This document shows positions 21,937 through 33,332 of a DNA stretch of 64,000 bases, one piece after another. Origin of the DNA: Hordeum vulgare subsp. vulgare (Eukaryota; Streptophyta; Magnoliopsida; Poales; Poaceae). The stretch covers positions 577,633,169 to 577,697,168 of the forward strand of contig NC_058519.1 in assembly GCF_904849725.1 (NCBI RefSeq), written 5' to 3'. The position numbers and the translations under genes are program-made. The notes under the pieces are model-generated. The model was not told where the DNA came from and made no database searches. It saw only the letters and a list, made by a program, of their open reading frames with translations. Each line of letters opens with the position of its first letter. Position 1 is the first letter of the stretch.

Positions 21937-22109
21937 CCTTTTTAAATATATTTTTGCGCCACGTGACAAGGATGACGCGGGAGCGTGATCTATATGACCT
22001 CATTTTCTTATTTTTGACGATTACTGTGTGACTTTTCCCACCGCGCTTGACACCCAACGACTAGTAGTAGTAGGGGCAAGCATAAGGAACAAATAGATAG
22101 TTGCATGTC

Positions 22110-22228
22110 GGATGCGATCATACCAGCACTAAAGCACCATATCCCATCAGAACTTTGAAGTTAAGCGTGCTTGGGCGAGAGTAGTACTAGGATGGGTGAC
22201 CTCCTGGGAAGTCCTCGTGTTGCATTCC
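22110..22228 (+). rRNA. 5S rRNA gene, copy 73 (chimeric unit)
   Basis: The gene has the copy 62 haplotype (G30A, G31T, C46T, C47T, T at 59) but the spacer has the copy 66 haplotype (CCGCGGTTG and the TGG/ATTG tract). The exchange lies between 22168 and 22338. The next unit is of copy 67 type, so units corresponding to copies 63-65 were skipped. Confidence 0.96.
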
Positions 22229-22436
22229 CCTTTTTAAATATATTTTTGCGCCACGTGACAAGGATGACGCGGGACCGTGATCTATATGACCTCATTTTCT
22301 TATTTTTGACGATTACTGTGTGACTTTTCCCACCGCGGTTGACACCCAACGACTAGTAGTGGTAGTAGTATTGTAGTAGTAGTAGTAGTAGTAGTAGTAG
22401 GGGCAAGCATAAGGAACAAATAGATAGTTGCATGTC

Positions 22437-22555
22437 GGATGCGATCATACCAGCACTAAAGCACCGGATCCCATCAGAACTCCGAAGTTAAGCGTGCTTG
22501 GGCGAGAGTAGTACTAGGATGGGTGACCTCCTGGGAAGTCCTCGTGTTGCATTCC
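22437..22555 (+). rRNA. 5S rRNA gene, copy 74
   Basis: Consensus gene; spacer GATTAGTGTG. n=9. Confidence 0.97.
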
Positions 22556-22743
22556 CCTTTTTAAATATATTTTTGCGCCACGTGACAAGGATGACGCGGG
22601 AACGTGATCTATATGACCTCATTTTCTTATTTTTGACGATTAGTGTGTGACTTTTCCCACCGCGCTTGACACCCAACGACTAGTAGTAGTAGTAGTAGTA
22701 GTAGTAGGGGCAAGCATAAGGAACAAATAGATAGTTGCATGTC

Positions 22744-22862
22744 GGATGCGATCATACCAGCACTAAAGCACCGGATCCCATCAGAACTCCGAAGTTAAGC
22801 GTGCTTGGGCGAGAGTAGTACTAGGATGGGTGACCTCCTGGGAAGTCCTCGTGTTGCATTCC
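22744..22862 (+). rRNA. 5S rRNA gene, copy 75
   Basis: Consensus gene; first unit of a 7-unit block. n=4. Confidence 0.97.
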
Positions 22863-23035
22863 CCTTTTTAAATATATTTTTGCGCCACGTGACAAGGATG
22901 ACGCGGGAGCGTGATCTATATGACCTCATTTTCTTATTTTTGACGATTACTGTGTGACTTTTCCCACCGCGCTTGACACCCAACGACTAGTAGTAGTAGG
23001 GGCAAGCATAAGGAACAAATAGATAGTTGCATGTC

Positions 23036-23154
23036 GGATGCGATCATACCAGCACTAAAGCACCATATCCCATCAGAACTTTGAAGTTAAGCGTGCTTGG
23101 GCGAGAGTAGTACTAGGATGGGTGACCTCCTGCGAAGTCCTCGTGTTGCATTCC
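23036..23154 (+). rRNA. 5S rRNA gene, copy 76
   Basis: G30A, G31T, C46T, C47T, and private G98C. n=7. Confidence 0.96.
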
Positions 23155-23336
23155 CCTTTTTAAATATATTTTTGCGCCACGTGACAAGGATGACGCGGGA
23201 GCGTGATCTATATGACCTCATTTTCTTATTTTTGACGATTACTGTGTGACTTTTCCCACCGCGCTTGACACCCAACGACTAGTAGTAGTAGTAGTAGTAG
23301 GGGCAAGCATAAGGAACAAATAGATAGTTGCATGTC

Positions 23337-23455
23337 GGATGCGATCATACCAGCACTAAAGCACCGGATCCCATCAGAACTCCGAAGTTAAGCGTGCTTG
23401 GGCGAGAGTAGTACTAGGATGGGTGACCTCCTGGGAAGTCCTCGTGTTGCATTCC
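23337..23455 (+). rRNA. 5S rRNA gene, copy 77
   Basis: Consensus gene. n=11. Confidence 0.97.
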
Positions 23456-23580
23456 CCTTTTTAAATATATTTTTGCGCCACGTGACAAGGATGACGCGGG
23501 AACGTGATCTATATGACCTCATTTTCTTATTTTTGACGATTACTGTGTGACTTTTCCCACCGCGCTTGACACCCAACGAC

Positions 23581-23613
<33 letters not shown>

Positions 23614-23649
23614 GAGCAAGCATAAGGAACAAATAGATAGTTACATGTC

Positions 23650-23768
23650 GGATGCGATCATACCAGCACTAAAGCACCGGATCCCATCAGAACTCCGAAG
23701 TTAAGCGTGCTTGGGCGAGAGTAGTACTAGGATGGGTGACCTCCTGGGAAGTCCTCGTGTTGCATTCC
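23650..23768 (+). rRNA. 5S rRNA gene, copy 78
   Basis: Consensus gene; spacer GGGAGCTTG as copy 64. n=4. Confidence 0.97.
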
Positions 23769-23941
23769 CCTTTTTAAATATATTTTTGCGCCACGTGACA
23801 AGGATGACGCGGGAGCTTGATCTATATGACCTCATTTTCTTATTTTTGACGATTACTGTGTGACTTTTCCCACCGCGCTTGACACCCAACGACTAGTAGT
23901 AGTAGGGGCAAGCATAAGGAACAAATAGATAGTTGCATGTC

Positions 23942-24060
23942 GGATGCGATCATACCAGCACTAAAGCACCATATCCCATCAGAACTTCGAAGTTAAGCGT
24001 GCTTGGGCGAGAGTAGTACTAGGATGGGTGACCTCCTGGGAAGTCCTCGTGTTGCATTCC
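23942..24060 (+). rRNA. 5S rRNA gene, copy 79
   Basis: G30A, G31T, C46T. n=7. Confidence 0.96.
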
Positions 24061-24242
24061 CCTTTTTAAATATATTTTTGCGCCACGTGACAAGGATGAC
24101 GCGGGACCGTGATCTATATGACCTCATTTTCTTATTTTTGACGATTACTGTGTGACTTTTCCCACCGCGCTTGACACCCAACGACTAGTAGTAGTAGTAG
24201 TAGTAGGGGCAAGCATAAGGAACAAATAGATAGTTGCATGTC

Positions 24243-24361
24243 GGATGCGATCATACCAGCACTAAAGCACCGGATCCCATCAGAACTCCGAAGTTAAGCG
24301 CGCTTGGGCGAGAGTAGTACTAGGATGGGTGACCTCCTGGGAAGTCCTCGTGTTGCATTCC
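24243..24361 (+). rRNA. 5S rRNA gene, copy 80
   Basis: T59C; spacer as copy 66, broken TAG tract of about 15 triplets. Confidence 0.97.
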
Positions 24362-24569
24362 CCTTTTTAAATATATTTTTGCGCCACGTGACAAGGATGA
24401 CGCGGGACCGTGATCTATATGACCTCATTTTCTTATTTTTGACGATTACTGTGTGACTTTTCCCACCGCGGTTGACACCCAACGACTAGTAGTGGTAGTA
24501 GTATTGTAGTAGTAGTAGTAGTAGTAGTAGTAGGGGCAAGCATAAGGAACAAATAGATAGTTGCATGTC

Positions 24570-24688
24570 GGATGCGATCATACCAGCACTAAAGCACCGG
24601 ATCCCATCAGAACTCCGAAGTTAAGCGTGCTTGGGCGAGAGTAGTACTAGGATGGGTGACCTCCTGGGAAGTCCTCGTGTTGCATTCC
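24570..24688 (+). rRNA. 5S rRNA gene, copy 81
   Basis: Consensus gene; GATTAGTGTG spacer. n=9. Confidence 0.97.
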
Positions 24689-24876
24689 CCTTTTTAAATA
24701 TATTTTTGCGCCACGTGACAAGGATGACGCGGGAACGTGATCTATATGACCTCATTTTCTTATTTTTGACGATTAGTGTGTGACTTTTCCCACCGCGCTT
24801 GACACCCAACGACTAGTAGTAGTAGTAGTAGTAGTAGTAGGGGCAAGCATAAGGAACAAATAGATAGTTGCATGTC

Positions 24877-24995
24877 GGATGCGATCATACCAGCACTAAA
24901 GCACCGGATCCCATCAGAACTCCGAAGTTAAGCGTGCTTGGGCGAGAGTAGTACTAGGATGGGTGACCTCCTGGGAAGTCCTCGTGTTGCATTCC
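24877..24995 (+). rRNA. 5S rRNA gene, copy 82
   Basis: Consensus gene; starts the second 7-unit block. n=4. Confidence 0.97.
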
Positions 24996-25168
24996 CCTTT
25001 TTAAATATATTTTTGCGCCACGTGACAAGGATGACGCGGGAGCGTGATCTATATGACCTCATTTTCTTATTTTTGACGATTACTGTGTGACTTTTCCCAC
25101 CGCGCTTGACACCCAACGACTAGTAGTAGTAGGGGCAAGCATAAGGAACAAATAGATAGTTGCATGTC

Positions 25169-25287
25169 GGATGCGATCATACCAGCACTAAAGCACCATA
25201 TCCCATCAGAACTTTGAAGTTAAGCGTGCTTGGGCGAGAGTAGTACTAGGATGGGTGACCTCCTGGGAAGTCCTCGTGTTGCATTCC
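25169..25287 (+). rRNA. 5S rRNA gene, copy 83
   Basis: G30A, G31T, C46T, C47T, without the G98C of copy 76. n=7. Confidence 0.96.
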
Positions 25288-25469
25288 CCTTTTTAAATAT
25301 ATTTTTGCGCCACGTGACAAGGATGACGCGGGAGCGTGATCTATATGACCTCATTTTCTTATTTTTGACGATTACTGTGTGACTTTTCCCACCGCGCTTG
25401 ACACCCAACGACTAGTAGTAGTAGTAGTAGTAGGGGCAAGCATAAGGAACAAATAGATAGTTGCATGTC

Positions 25470-25588
25470 GGATGCGATCATACCAGCACTAAAGCACCGG
25501 ATCCCATCAGAACTCCGAAGTTAAGCGTGCTTGGGCGAGAGTAGTACTAGGATGGGTGACCTCCTGGGAAGTCCTCGTGTTGCATTCC
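25470..25588 (+). rRNA. 5S rRNA gene, copy 84
   Basis: Consensus gene. n=11. Confidence 0.97.
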
Positions 25589-25713
25589 CCTTTTTAAATA
25601 TATTTTTGCGCCACGTGACAAGGATGACGCGGGAACGTGATCTATATGACCTCATTTTCTTATTTTTGACGATTACTGTGTGACTTTTCCCACCGCGCTT
25701 GACACCCAACGAC

Positions 25714-25746
<33 letters not shown>

Positions 25747-25782
25747 GAGCAAGCATAAGGAACAAATAGATAGTTACATGTC

Positions 25783-25901
25783 GGATGCGATCATACCAGC
25801 ACTAAAGCACCGGATCCCATCAGAACTCCGAAGTTAAGCGTGCTTGGGCGAGAGTAGTACTAGGATGGGTGACCTCCTGGGAAGTCCTCGTGTTGCATTC
25901 C
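25783..25901 (+). rRNA. 5S rRNA gene, copy 85
   Basis: Consensus gene; spacer lacks the GCTTG change of copy 78 and the tract starts CAGTAG. n=4. Confidence 0.97.
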
Positions 25902-26074
25902 CCTTTTTAAATATATTTTTGCGCCACGTGACAAGGATGACGCGGGAGCGTGATCTATATGACCTCATTTTCTTATTTTTGACGATTACTGTGTGACTTT
26001 TCCCACCGCGCTTGACACCCAACGACCAGTAGTAGTAGGGGCAAGCATAAGGAACAAATAGATAGTTGCATGTC

Positions 26075-26193
26075 GGATGCGATCATACCAGCACTAAAGC
26101 ACCATATCCCATCAGAACTTCGAAGTTAAGCGTGCTTGGGCGAGAGTAGTACTAGGATGGGTGACCTCCTGGGAAGTCCTCGTGTTGCATTCC
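26075..26193 (+). rRNA. 5S rRNA gene, copy 86
   Basis: G30A, G31T, C46T. n=7. Confidence 0.96.
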
Positions 26194-26375
26194 CCTTTTT
26201 AAATATATTTTTGCGCCACGTGACAAGGATGACGCGGGACCGTGATCTATATGACCTCATTTTCTTATTTTTGACGATTACTGTGTGACTTTTCCCACCG
26301 CGCTTGACACCCAACGACTAGTAGTAGTAGTAGTAGTAGGGGCAAGCATAAGGAACAAATAGATAGTTGCATGTC

Positions 26376-26494
26376 GGATGCGATCATACCAGCACTAAAG
26401 CACCGGATCCCATCAGAACTCCGAAGTTAAGCGCGCTTGGGCGAGAGTAGTACTAGGATGGGTGACCTCCTGGGAAGTCCTCGTGTTGCATTCC
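26376..26494 (+). rRNA. 5S rRNA gene, copy 87
   Basis: T59C; spacer as copies 66 and 80 but the tract is 30 bp longer and has lost the TGG break. Confidence 0.97.
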
Positions 26495-26619
26495 CCTTTT
26501 TAAATATATTTTTGCGCCACGTGACAAGGATGACGCGGGACCGTGATCTATATGACCTCATTTTCTTATTTTTGACGATTACTGTGTGACTTTTCCCACC
26601 GCGGTTGACACCCAACGAC

Positions 26620-26638
26620 TAGTAGTAGTAGTAGTATT

Positions 26639-26696
<58 letters not shown>
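26620..26696 (+). repeat. Imperfect TAG microsatellite after copy 87
   Basis: 77 bp, broken once by an ATTG that puts the two halves out of triplet phase. The corresponding tracts after copies 80 and 73 are about 30 bp shorter, so it grew after the 7-unit block was copied. Confidence 0.9.
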
Positions 26697-26732
26697 GGGC
26701 AAGCATAAGGAACAAATAGATAGTTGCATGTC

Positions 26733-26851
26733 GGATGCGATCATACCAGCACTAAAGCACCGGATCCCATCAGAACTCCGAAGTTAAGCGTGCTTGGGCG
26801 AGAGTAGTACTAGGATGGGTGACCTCCTGGGAAGTCCTCGTGTTGCATTCC
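26733..26851 (+). rRNA. 5S rRNA gene, copy 88
   Basis: Consensus gene; GATTAGTGTG spacer; tract begins TACTAG. n=9. Confidence 0.97.
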
Positions 26852-27039
26852 CCTTTTTAAATATATTTTTGCGCCACGTGACAAGGATGACGCGGGAACG
26901 TGATCTATATGACCTCATTTTCTTATTTTTGACGATTAGTGTGTGACTTTTCCCACCGCGCTTGACACCCAACGACTACTAGTAGTAGTAGTAGTAGTAG
27001 TAGGGGCAAGCATAAGGAACAAATAGATAGTTGCATGTC

Positions 27040-27158
27040 GGATGCGATCATACCAGCACTAAAGCACCGGATCCCATTAGAACTCCGAAGTTAAGCGTGC
27101 TTGGGCGAGAGTAGTACTAGGATGGGTGACCTCCTGGGAAGTCCTCGTGTTGCATTCC
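27040..27158 (+). rRNA. 5S rRNA gene, copy 89
   Basis: C39T; spacer CGCTTCACACC. n=8. Confidence 0.97.
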
Positions 27159-27343
27159 CCTTTTTAAATATATTTTTGCGCCACGTGACAAGGATGACGC
27201 GGGAGCGTGATCTATATGACCTCATTTTCTTATTTTTGACGATTACTGTGTGACTTTTCCCACCGCGCTTCACACCCAACGACTAGTAGTAGTAGTAGTA
27301 GTAGTAGGGGCAAGCATAAGGAACAAATAGATAGTTGCATGTC

Positions 27344-27462
27344 GGATGCGATCATACCAGCACTAAAGCACCGGATCCCATGAGAACTCCGAAGTTAAGC
27401 GTGCTTGGGCGAGAGTAGTACTAGGATGGGTGACCTCCTGGGAAGTCCTCGTGTTGCATTCC
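27344..27462 (+). rRNA. 5S rRNA gene, copy 90
   Basis: C39G. n=10. Confidence 0.97.
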
Positions 27463-27653
27463 CCTTTTTAAATATATTTTTGCGCCACGTGACAAGGATG
27501 ACGCGGGAGCGTGATCTATATGACCTCATTTTCTTATTTTTGACGATTACTGTGTGACTTTTCCCACCGCGCTTGACACCCAACGACTAGTAGTAGTAGT
27601 AGTAGTAGTAGTAGTAGGGGCAAGCATAAGGAACAAATAGATAGTTGCATGTC

Positions 27654-27772
27654 GGATGCGATCATACCAGCACTAAAGCACCGGATCCCATCAGAACTCC
27701 GAAGTTAAGCGTGCTTGGGCGAGAGTAGTACTAGGATGGGTGACCTCCTGGAAAGTCCTCGTGTTGCATTCC
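27654..27772 (+). rRNA. 5S rRNA gene, copy 91
   Basis: G99A; first of the recurring region-C cassette (copies 91, 99, 106, 113). n=7. Confidence 0.97.
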
Positions 27773-27954
27773 CCTTTTTAAATATATTTTTGCGCCACGT
27801 GACAAGGATGACGCGGGAGCGTGATCTATATGACCTCATTTTCTTATTTTTGACGATTACTGTGTGACTTTTCCCACCGCGCTTGACACCCAACGACTAG
27901 TAGTAGTAGTAGTAGTAGGGGCAAGGATAAGGAACAAATAGATAGTTGCATGTC

Positions 27955-28073
27955 GGATGCGATCATACCAGCACTAAAGCACCGGATCCCATCAGAACTT
28001 CGAAGTTAAGCGTGCTTGGGCGAGAGTAGTACTAGGATGGGTGACCTCCTGGGAAGTCCTCGTGTTGCATTCC
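27955..28073 (+). rRNA. 5S rRNA gene, copy 92
   Basis: C46T; leader GCAAGGATAAGG. n=7. Confidence 0.97.
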
Positions 28074-28255
28074 CCTTTTTAAATATATTTTTGCGCCACG
28101 TGACAAGGATGACGCGGGAGCGTGATCTATATGACCTCATTTTCTTATTTTTGACGATTACTGTGTGACTTTTCCCACCGCGCTTGACACCCAACGACTA
28201 GTAGTAGTAGTAGTAGTAGGGGCAAGCATAAGGAACAAATAGATAGTTGCATGTC

Positions 28256-28374
28256 GGATGCGATCATACCAGCACTAAAGCACCGGATCCCATCAGAACT
28301 TCGAAATTAAGCGTGCTTGGGCGAGAGTAGTACTAGGATGGGTGACCTCCTGGTAAGTCCTCGTGTTGCATTCC
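28256..28374 (+). rRNA. 5S rRNA gene, copy 93
   Basis: C46T, G51A (box A), G99T: the 'triple' haplotype found in ten copies. n=10. Confidence 0.96.
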
Positions 28375-28565
28375 CCTTTTTAAATATATTTTTGCGCCAC
28401 GTGACAAGGATGACGCGGGAGCGTGATCTATATGACCTCATTTTCTTATTTTTGACGATTACTGTGTGACTTTTCCCACCGCGCTTGACACCCAACGACT
28501 AGTAGTAGTAGTAGTAGTAGTAGTAGTAGGGGCAAGCATAAGGAACAAATAGATAGTTGCATGTC

Positions 28566-28684
28566 GGATGCGATCATACCAGCACTAAAGCACCGGATCC
28601 CATCAGAACTCCGAAGTTAAGCGTGCTTGGGCGAGAGTAGTACTAGGATGGTTGACCTCCTGGGAAGTCCTCGTGTTGCATTCC
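28566..28684 (+). rRNA. 5S rRNA gene, copy 94
   Basis: G87T (box C, GGATGGTTGACC); 'acc' spacer. n=10. Confidence 0.96.
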
Positions 28685-28875
28685 CCTTTTTAAATATATT
28701 TTTGCGCCACGTGACAAGGATGACGCGGGACCGTGATCTATATGACCTCATTTTCTTATTTTTGACGATTACTGTGTGACTTTTCCCACCGCGCTTGACA
28801 CCCAACGACTAGTAGTAGTAGTAGTAGTAGTAGTAGTAGGGGCAAGCATAAGGAACAAATAGATAGTTGCATGTC

Positions 28876-28994
28876 GGATGCGATCATACCAGCACTAAAG
28901 CACCGGATCCCATCACAACTCCGAAGTTAAGCGTGCTTGGGCGAGAGTAGTACTAGGATGGGTGACCTCCTGGGAAGTCCTCGTGTTGCATTCC
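28876..28994 (+). rRNA. 5S rRNA gene, copy 95
   Basis: G41C; spacer allele GGGAACGTG; followed by a 35-unit TAG array. Confidence 0.97.
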
Positions 28995-29119
28995 CCTTTT
29001 TAAATATATTTTTGCGCCACGTGACAAGGATGACGCGGGAACGTGATCTATATGACCTCATTTTCTTATTTTTGACGATTACTGTGTGACTTTTCCCACC
29101 GCGCTTGACACCCAACGAC

Positions 29120-29224
<105 letters not shown>

Positions 29225-29260
29225 GGGCAAGCATAAGGAACAAATAGATAGTTGCATGTC

Positions 29261-29379
29261 GGATGCGATCATACCAGCACTAAAGCACCGGATCCCATCA
29301 GAACTCCGAAGTTAAGCGTGCTTGGGCGAGAGTAGTACTAGGATGGGTGACCTCCTGGGAAGTCCTCGTGTTGCATTCC
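29261..29379 (+). rRNA. 5S rRNA gene, copy 96
   Basis: Consensus gene; last unit with the GATTAGTGTG spacer of region B. n=12. Confidence 0.97.
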
Positions 29380-29504
29380 CCTTTTTAAATATATTTTTGC
29401 GCCACGTGACAAGGATGACGCGGGAACGTGATCTATATGACCTCATTTTCTTATTTTTGACGATTAGTGTGTGACTTTTCCCACCGCGCTTGACACCCAA
29501 CGAC

Positions 29505-29540
<36 letters not shown>

Positions 29541-29576
29541 GGGCAAGCATAAGGAACAAATAGATAGTTGCATGTC

Positions 29577-29695
29577 GGATGCGATCATACCAGCACTAAA
29601 GCACCGGATCCCATGAGAACTCCGAAGTTAAGCGTGCTTGGGCGAGAGTAGTACTAGGATGGGTGACCTCCTGGGAAGTCCTCGTGTTGCATTCC
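29577..29695 (+). rRNA. 5S rRNA gene, copy 97
   Basis: C39G; spacer CGCTTCACACC like copy 89. n=8. Confidence 0.97.
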
Positions 29696-29880
29696 CCTTT
29701 TTAAATATATTTTTGCGCCACGTGACAAGGATGACGCGGGAGCGTGATCTATATGACCTCATTTTCTTATTTTTGACGATTACTGTGTGACTTTTCCCAC
29801 CGCGCTTCACACCCAACGACTAGTAGTAGTAGTAGTAGTAGTAGGGGCAAGCATAAGGAACAAATAGATAGTTGCATGTC

Positions 29881-29999
29881 GGATGCGATCATACCAGCAC
29901 TAAAGCACCGGATCCCATGAGAACTCCGAAGTTAAGCGTGCTTGATCGAGAGTAGTACTAGGATGGGTGACCTCCTGGGAAGTCCTCGTGTTGCATTCC
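29881..29999 (+). rRNA. 5S rRNA gene, copy 98
   Basis: C39G, G65A, G66T (just past box A). n=12. Confidence 0.96.
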
Positions 30000-30124
30000 C
30001 CTTTTTAAATATATTTTTGCGCCACGTGACAAGGATGACGCGGGAGCGTGATCTATATGACCTCATTTTCTTATTTTTGACGATTACTGTGTGACTTTTC
30101 CCACCGCGCTTGACACCCAACGAC

Positions 30125-30160
<36 letters not shown>

Positions 30161-30196
30161 GGGCAAGCATAAGTAACAAATAGATAGTTGCATGTC

Positions 30197-30315
30197 GGAT
30201 GCGATCATACCAGCACTAAAGCACCGGATCCCATCAGAACTCCGAAGTTAAGCGTGCTTGGGCGAGAGTAGTACTAGGATGGGTGACCTCCTGGAAAGTC
30301 CTCGTGTTGCATTCC
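30197..30315 (+). rRNA. 5S rRNA gene, copy 99
   Basis: G99A; leader ATAAGTAAC, changing the last base of the -28 box. n=7. Confidence 0.97.
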
Positions 30316-30497
30316 CCTTTTTAAATATATTTTTGCGCCACGTGACAAGGATGACGCGGGAGCGTGATCTATATGACCTCATTTTCTTATTTTTGACGAT
30401 TACTGTGTGACTTTTCCCACCGCGCTTGACACCCAACGACTAGTAGTAGTAGTAGTAGTAGGGGCAAGGATAAGGAACAAATAGATAGTTGCATGTC

Positions 30498-30616
30498 GGA
30501 TGCGATCATACCAGCACTAAATCACCGGATCCCATCAGAACTTCGAAGTTAAGCGTGCTTGGGCGAGAGTAGTACTAGGATGGGTGACCTCCTGGGAAGT
30601 CCTCGTGTTGCATTCC
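30498..30616 (+). rRNA. 5S rRNA gene, copy 100
   Basis: G25T, C46T; leader GCAAGGATAAGG. n=6. Confidence 0.96.
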
Positions 30617-30795
30617 CCTTTTTAAATATATTTTTGCGCCACGTGACAAGGATGACGCGGGAGCGTGATCTATATGACCTCATTTTCTTATTTTTGACGA
30701 TTACTGTGTGACTTTTCCCACCGCGCTTGACACCCAACGACTAGTAGTAGTAGTAGTAGGGGCAAGCATAAGGAACAAATAGATAGTTGCATGTC

Positions 30796-30914
30796 GGATG
30801 CGATCATACCAGCACTAAAGCACCGGATCCCATCAGAACTCCAAAGTTAAGCGTGCTTGGGCGAGAGTAGTACTAGGATGGGTGACCTCCTGGGAAGTCC
30901 TCGTGTTGCATTCC
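30796..30914 (+). rRNA. 5S rRNA gene, copy 101
   Basis: G48A; base 120 is T, just before the terminator. n=11. Confidence 0.97.
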
Positions 30915-31039
30915 TCTTTTTAAATATATTTTTGCGCCACGTGACAAGGATGACGCGGGAGCGTGATCTATATGACCTCATTTTCTTATTTTTGACGATT
31001 ACTGTGTGACTTTTCCCACCGCGCTTGACACCCAACGAC

Positions 31040-31072
<33 letters not shown>

Positions 31073-31108
31073 GGGCAAGCATAAGGAACAAATAGATAGT
31101 TGCATGTC

Positions 31109-31227
31109 GGATGCGATCATACCAGCACTAAAGCACCGGATCCCATCAGAACTTCGAAATTAAGCGTGCTTGGGCGAGAGTAGTACTAGGATGGGTGACC
31201 TCCTGGTAAGTCCTCGTGTTGCATTCC
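31109..31227 (+). rRNA. 5S rRNA gene, copy 102
   Basis: C46T, G51A, G99T. n=11. Confidence 0.96.
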
Positions 31228-31352
31228 CCTTTTTAAATATATTTTTGTGCCACGTGACAAGGATGACGCGGGAGCGTGATCTATATGACCTCATTTTCTT
31301 ATTTTTGACGATTACTGTGTGACTTTTCCCACCGCGCTTGACACCCAACGAC

Positions 31353-31385
<33 letters not shown>

Positions 31386-31421
31386 GGGCAAGCATAAGGA
31401 ACAAATAGATAGTTGCATGTC

Positions 31422-31540
31422 GGATGCGATCATACCAGCACTAAAGCACCGGATCCCATCAGAACTCCGAAGTTAAGCGTGCTTGGGCGAGAGTAGTACT
31501 AGGATGGTTGACCTCCTGGGAAGTCCTCGTGTTGCATTCC
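31422..31540 (+). rRNA. 5S rRNA gene, copy 103
   Basis: G87T (box C). n=10. Confidence 0.96.
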
Positions 31541-31731
31541 CCTTTTTAAATATATTTTTGCGCCACGTGACAAGGATGACGCGGGACCGTGATCTATATG
31601 ACCTCATTTTCTTATTTTTGACGATTACTGTGTGACTTTTCCCACCGCGCTTGACACCCAACGACTAGTAGTAGTAGTAGTAGTAGTAGTAGTAGGGGCA
31701 AGCATAAGGAACAAATAGATAGTTGCATGTC

Positions 31732-31850
31732 GGATGCGATCATACCAGCACTAAAGCACCGGATCCCATCACAACTCCGAAGTTAAGCGTGCTTGGGCGA
31801 GAGTAGTACTAGGATGGGTGACCTCCTTGGAAGTCCTCGTGTTGCATTCC
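31732..31850 (+). rRNA. 5S rRNA gene, copy 104
   Basis: G41C, private G97T; GGGAACGTG spacer; 25-unit TAG array follows. Confidence 0.96.
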
Positions 31851-31975
31851 CCTTTTTAAATATATTTTTGCGCCACGTGACAAGGATGACGCGGGAACGT
31901 GATCTATATGACCTCATTTTCTTATTTTTGACGATTACTGTGTGACTTTTCCCACCGCGCTTGACACCCAACGAC

Positions 31976-32050
<75 letters not shown>
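31976..32050 (+). repeat. (TAG)25 microsatellite
   Basis: 75 bp of pure TAG between copies 104 and 105. Confidence 0.97.
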
Positions 32051-32086
32051 GGGCAAGCATAAGGAACAAATAGATAGTTGCATGTC

Positions 32087-32205
32087 GGATGCGATCATAC
32101 CAGCACTAAAGCACCGGATCCCATGAGAACTCCGAAGTTAAGCGTGCTTGGGCGAGAGTAGTACTAGGATGGGTGACCTCCTGGGAAGTCCTCGTGTTGC
32201 ATTCC
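32087..32205 (+). rRNA. 5S rRNA gene, copy 105
   Basis: C39G. n=15. Confidence 0.97.
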
Positions 32206-32330
32206 CCTTTTTAAATATATTTTTGCGCCACGTGACAAGGATGACGCGGGAGCGTGATCTATATGACCTCATTTTCTTATTTTTGACGATTACTGTGTGA
32301 CTTTTCCCACCGCGCTTGACACCCAACGAC

Positions 32331-32375
<45 letters not shown>

Positions 32376-32411
32376 GGGCAAGCATAAGGAACAAATAGAT
32401 AGTTGCATGTC

Positions 32412-32530
32412 GGATGCGATCATACCAGCACTAAAGCACCGGATCCCATCAGAACTCCGAAGTTAAGCGTGCTTGGGCGAGAGTAGTACTAGGATGGGTG
32501 ACCTCCTGGAAAGTCCTCGTGTTGCATTCC
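32412..32530 (+). rRNA. 5S rRNA gene, copy 106
   Basis: G99A. n=12. Confidence 0.97.
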
Positions 32531-32655
32531 CCTTTTTAAATATATTTTTGCGCCACGTGACAAGGATGACGCGGGAGCGTGATCTATATGACCTCATTTT
32601 CTTATTTTTGACGATTACTGTGTGACTTTTCCCACCGCGCTTGACACCCAACGAC

Positions 32656-32691
<36 letters not shown>

Positions 32692-32727
32692 GGGCAAGCA
32701 TAAGGAACAAATAGATAGTTGCATGTC

Positions 32728-32846
32728 GGATGCGATCATACCAGCACTAAAGCACCGGATCCCATCAGAACTTCGAAGTTAAGCGTGCTTGGGCGAGAGT
32801 AGTACTAGGATGGGTGACCTCCTGGGAAGTCCTCGTGTTGCATTCC
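32728..32846 (+). rRNA. 5S rRNA gene, copy 107
   Basis: C46T. n=7. Confidence 0.97.
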
Positions 32847-33028
32847 CCTTTTTAAATATATTTTTGCGCCACGTGACAAGGATGACGCGGGAGCGTGATC
32901 TATATGACCTCATTTTCTTATTTTTGACGATTACTGTGTGACTTTTCCCACCGCGCTTGACACCCAACGACTAGTAGTAGTAGTAGTAGTAGGGGCAAGC
33001 ATAAGGAACAAATAGATAGTTGCATGTC

Positions 33029-33147
33029 GGATGCGATCATACCAGCACTAAAGCACCGGATCCCATCAGAACTCCAAAGTTAAGCGTGCTTGGGCGAGAG
33101 TAGTACTAGGATGGGTGACCTCCTGGGAAGTCCTCGTGTTGCATTCC
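33029..33147 (+). rRNA. 5S rRNA gene, copy 108
   Basis: G48A. n=8. Confidence 0.97.
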
Positions 33148-33332
33148 CCTTTTTAAATATATTTTTGCGCCACGTGACAAGGATGACGCGGGAGCGTGAT
33201 CTATATGACCTCATTTTCTTATTTTTGACGATTACTGTGTGACTTTTCCCACCGCGCTTGACACCCAACGACTAGTAGTAGTAGTAGTAGTAGTAGGGGC
33301 AAGCATAAGGAACAAATAGATAGTTGCATGTT

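Larger units (their letters stand above)
22744..24876 (+). repeat. 7-unit higher-order repeat B, first block (copies 75-81)
   Basis: 2,133 bp. Every unit start recurs exactly 2,133 bp later through copy 87. A related, older version is copies 62-67 (offset 4,323-4,329 bp). Confidence 0.88.
24877..27039 (+). repeat. 7-unit higher-order repeat B, second block (copies 82-88)
   Basis: 2,163 bp; 30 bp longer than the first block solely through the TAG tract after copy 87. Lacks G98C (copy 76) and the GCTTG spacer change (copy 78). Confidence 0.88.
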
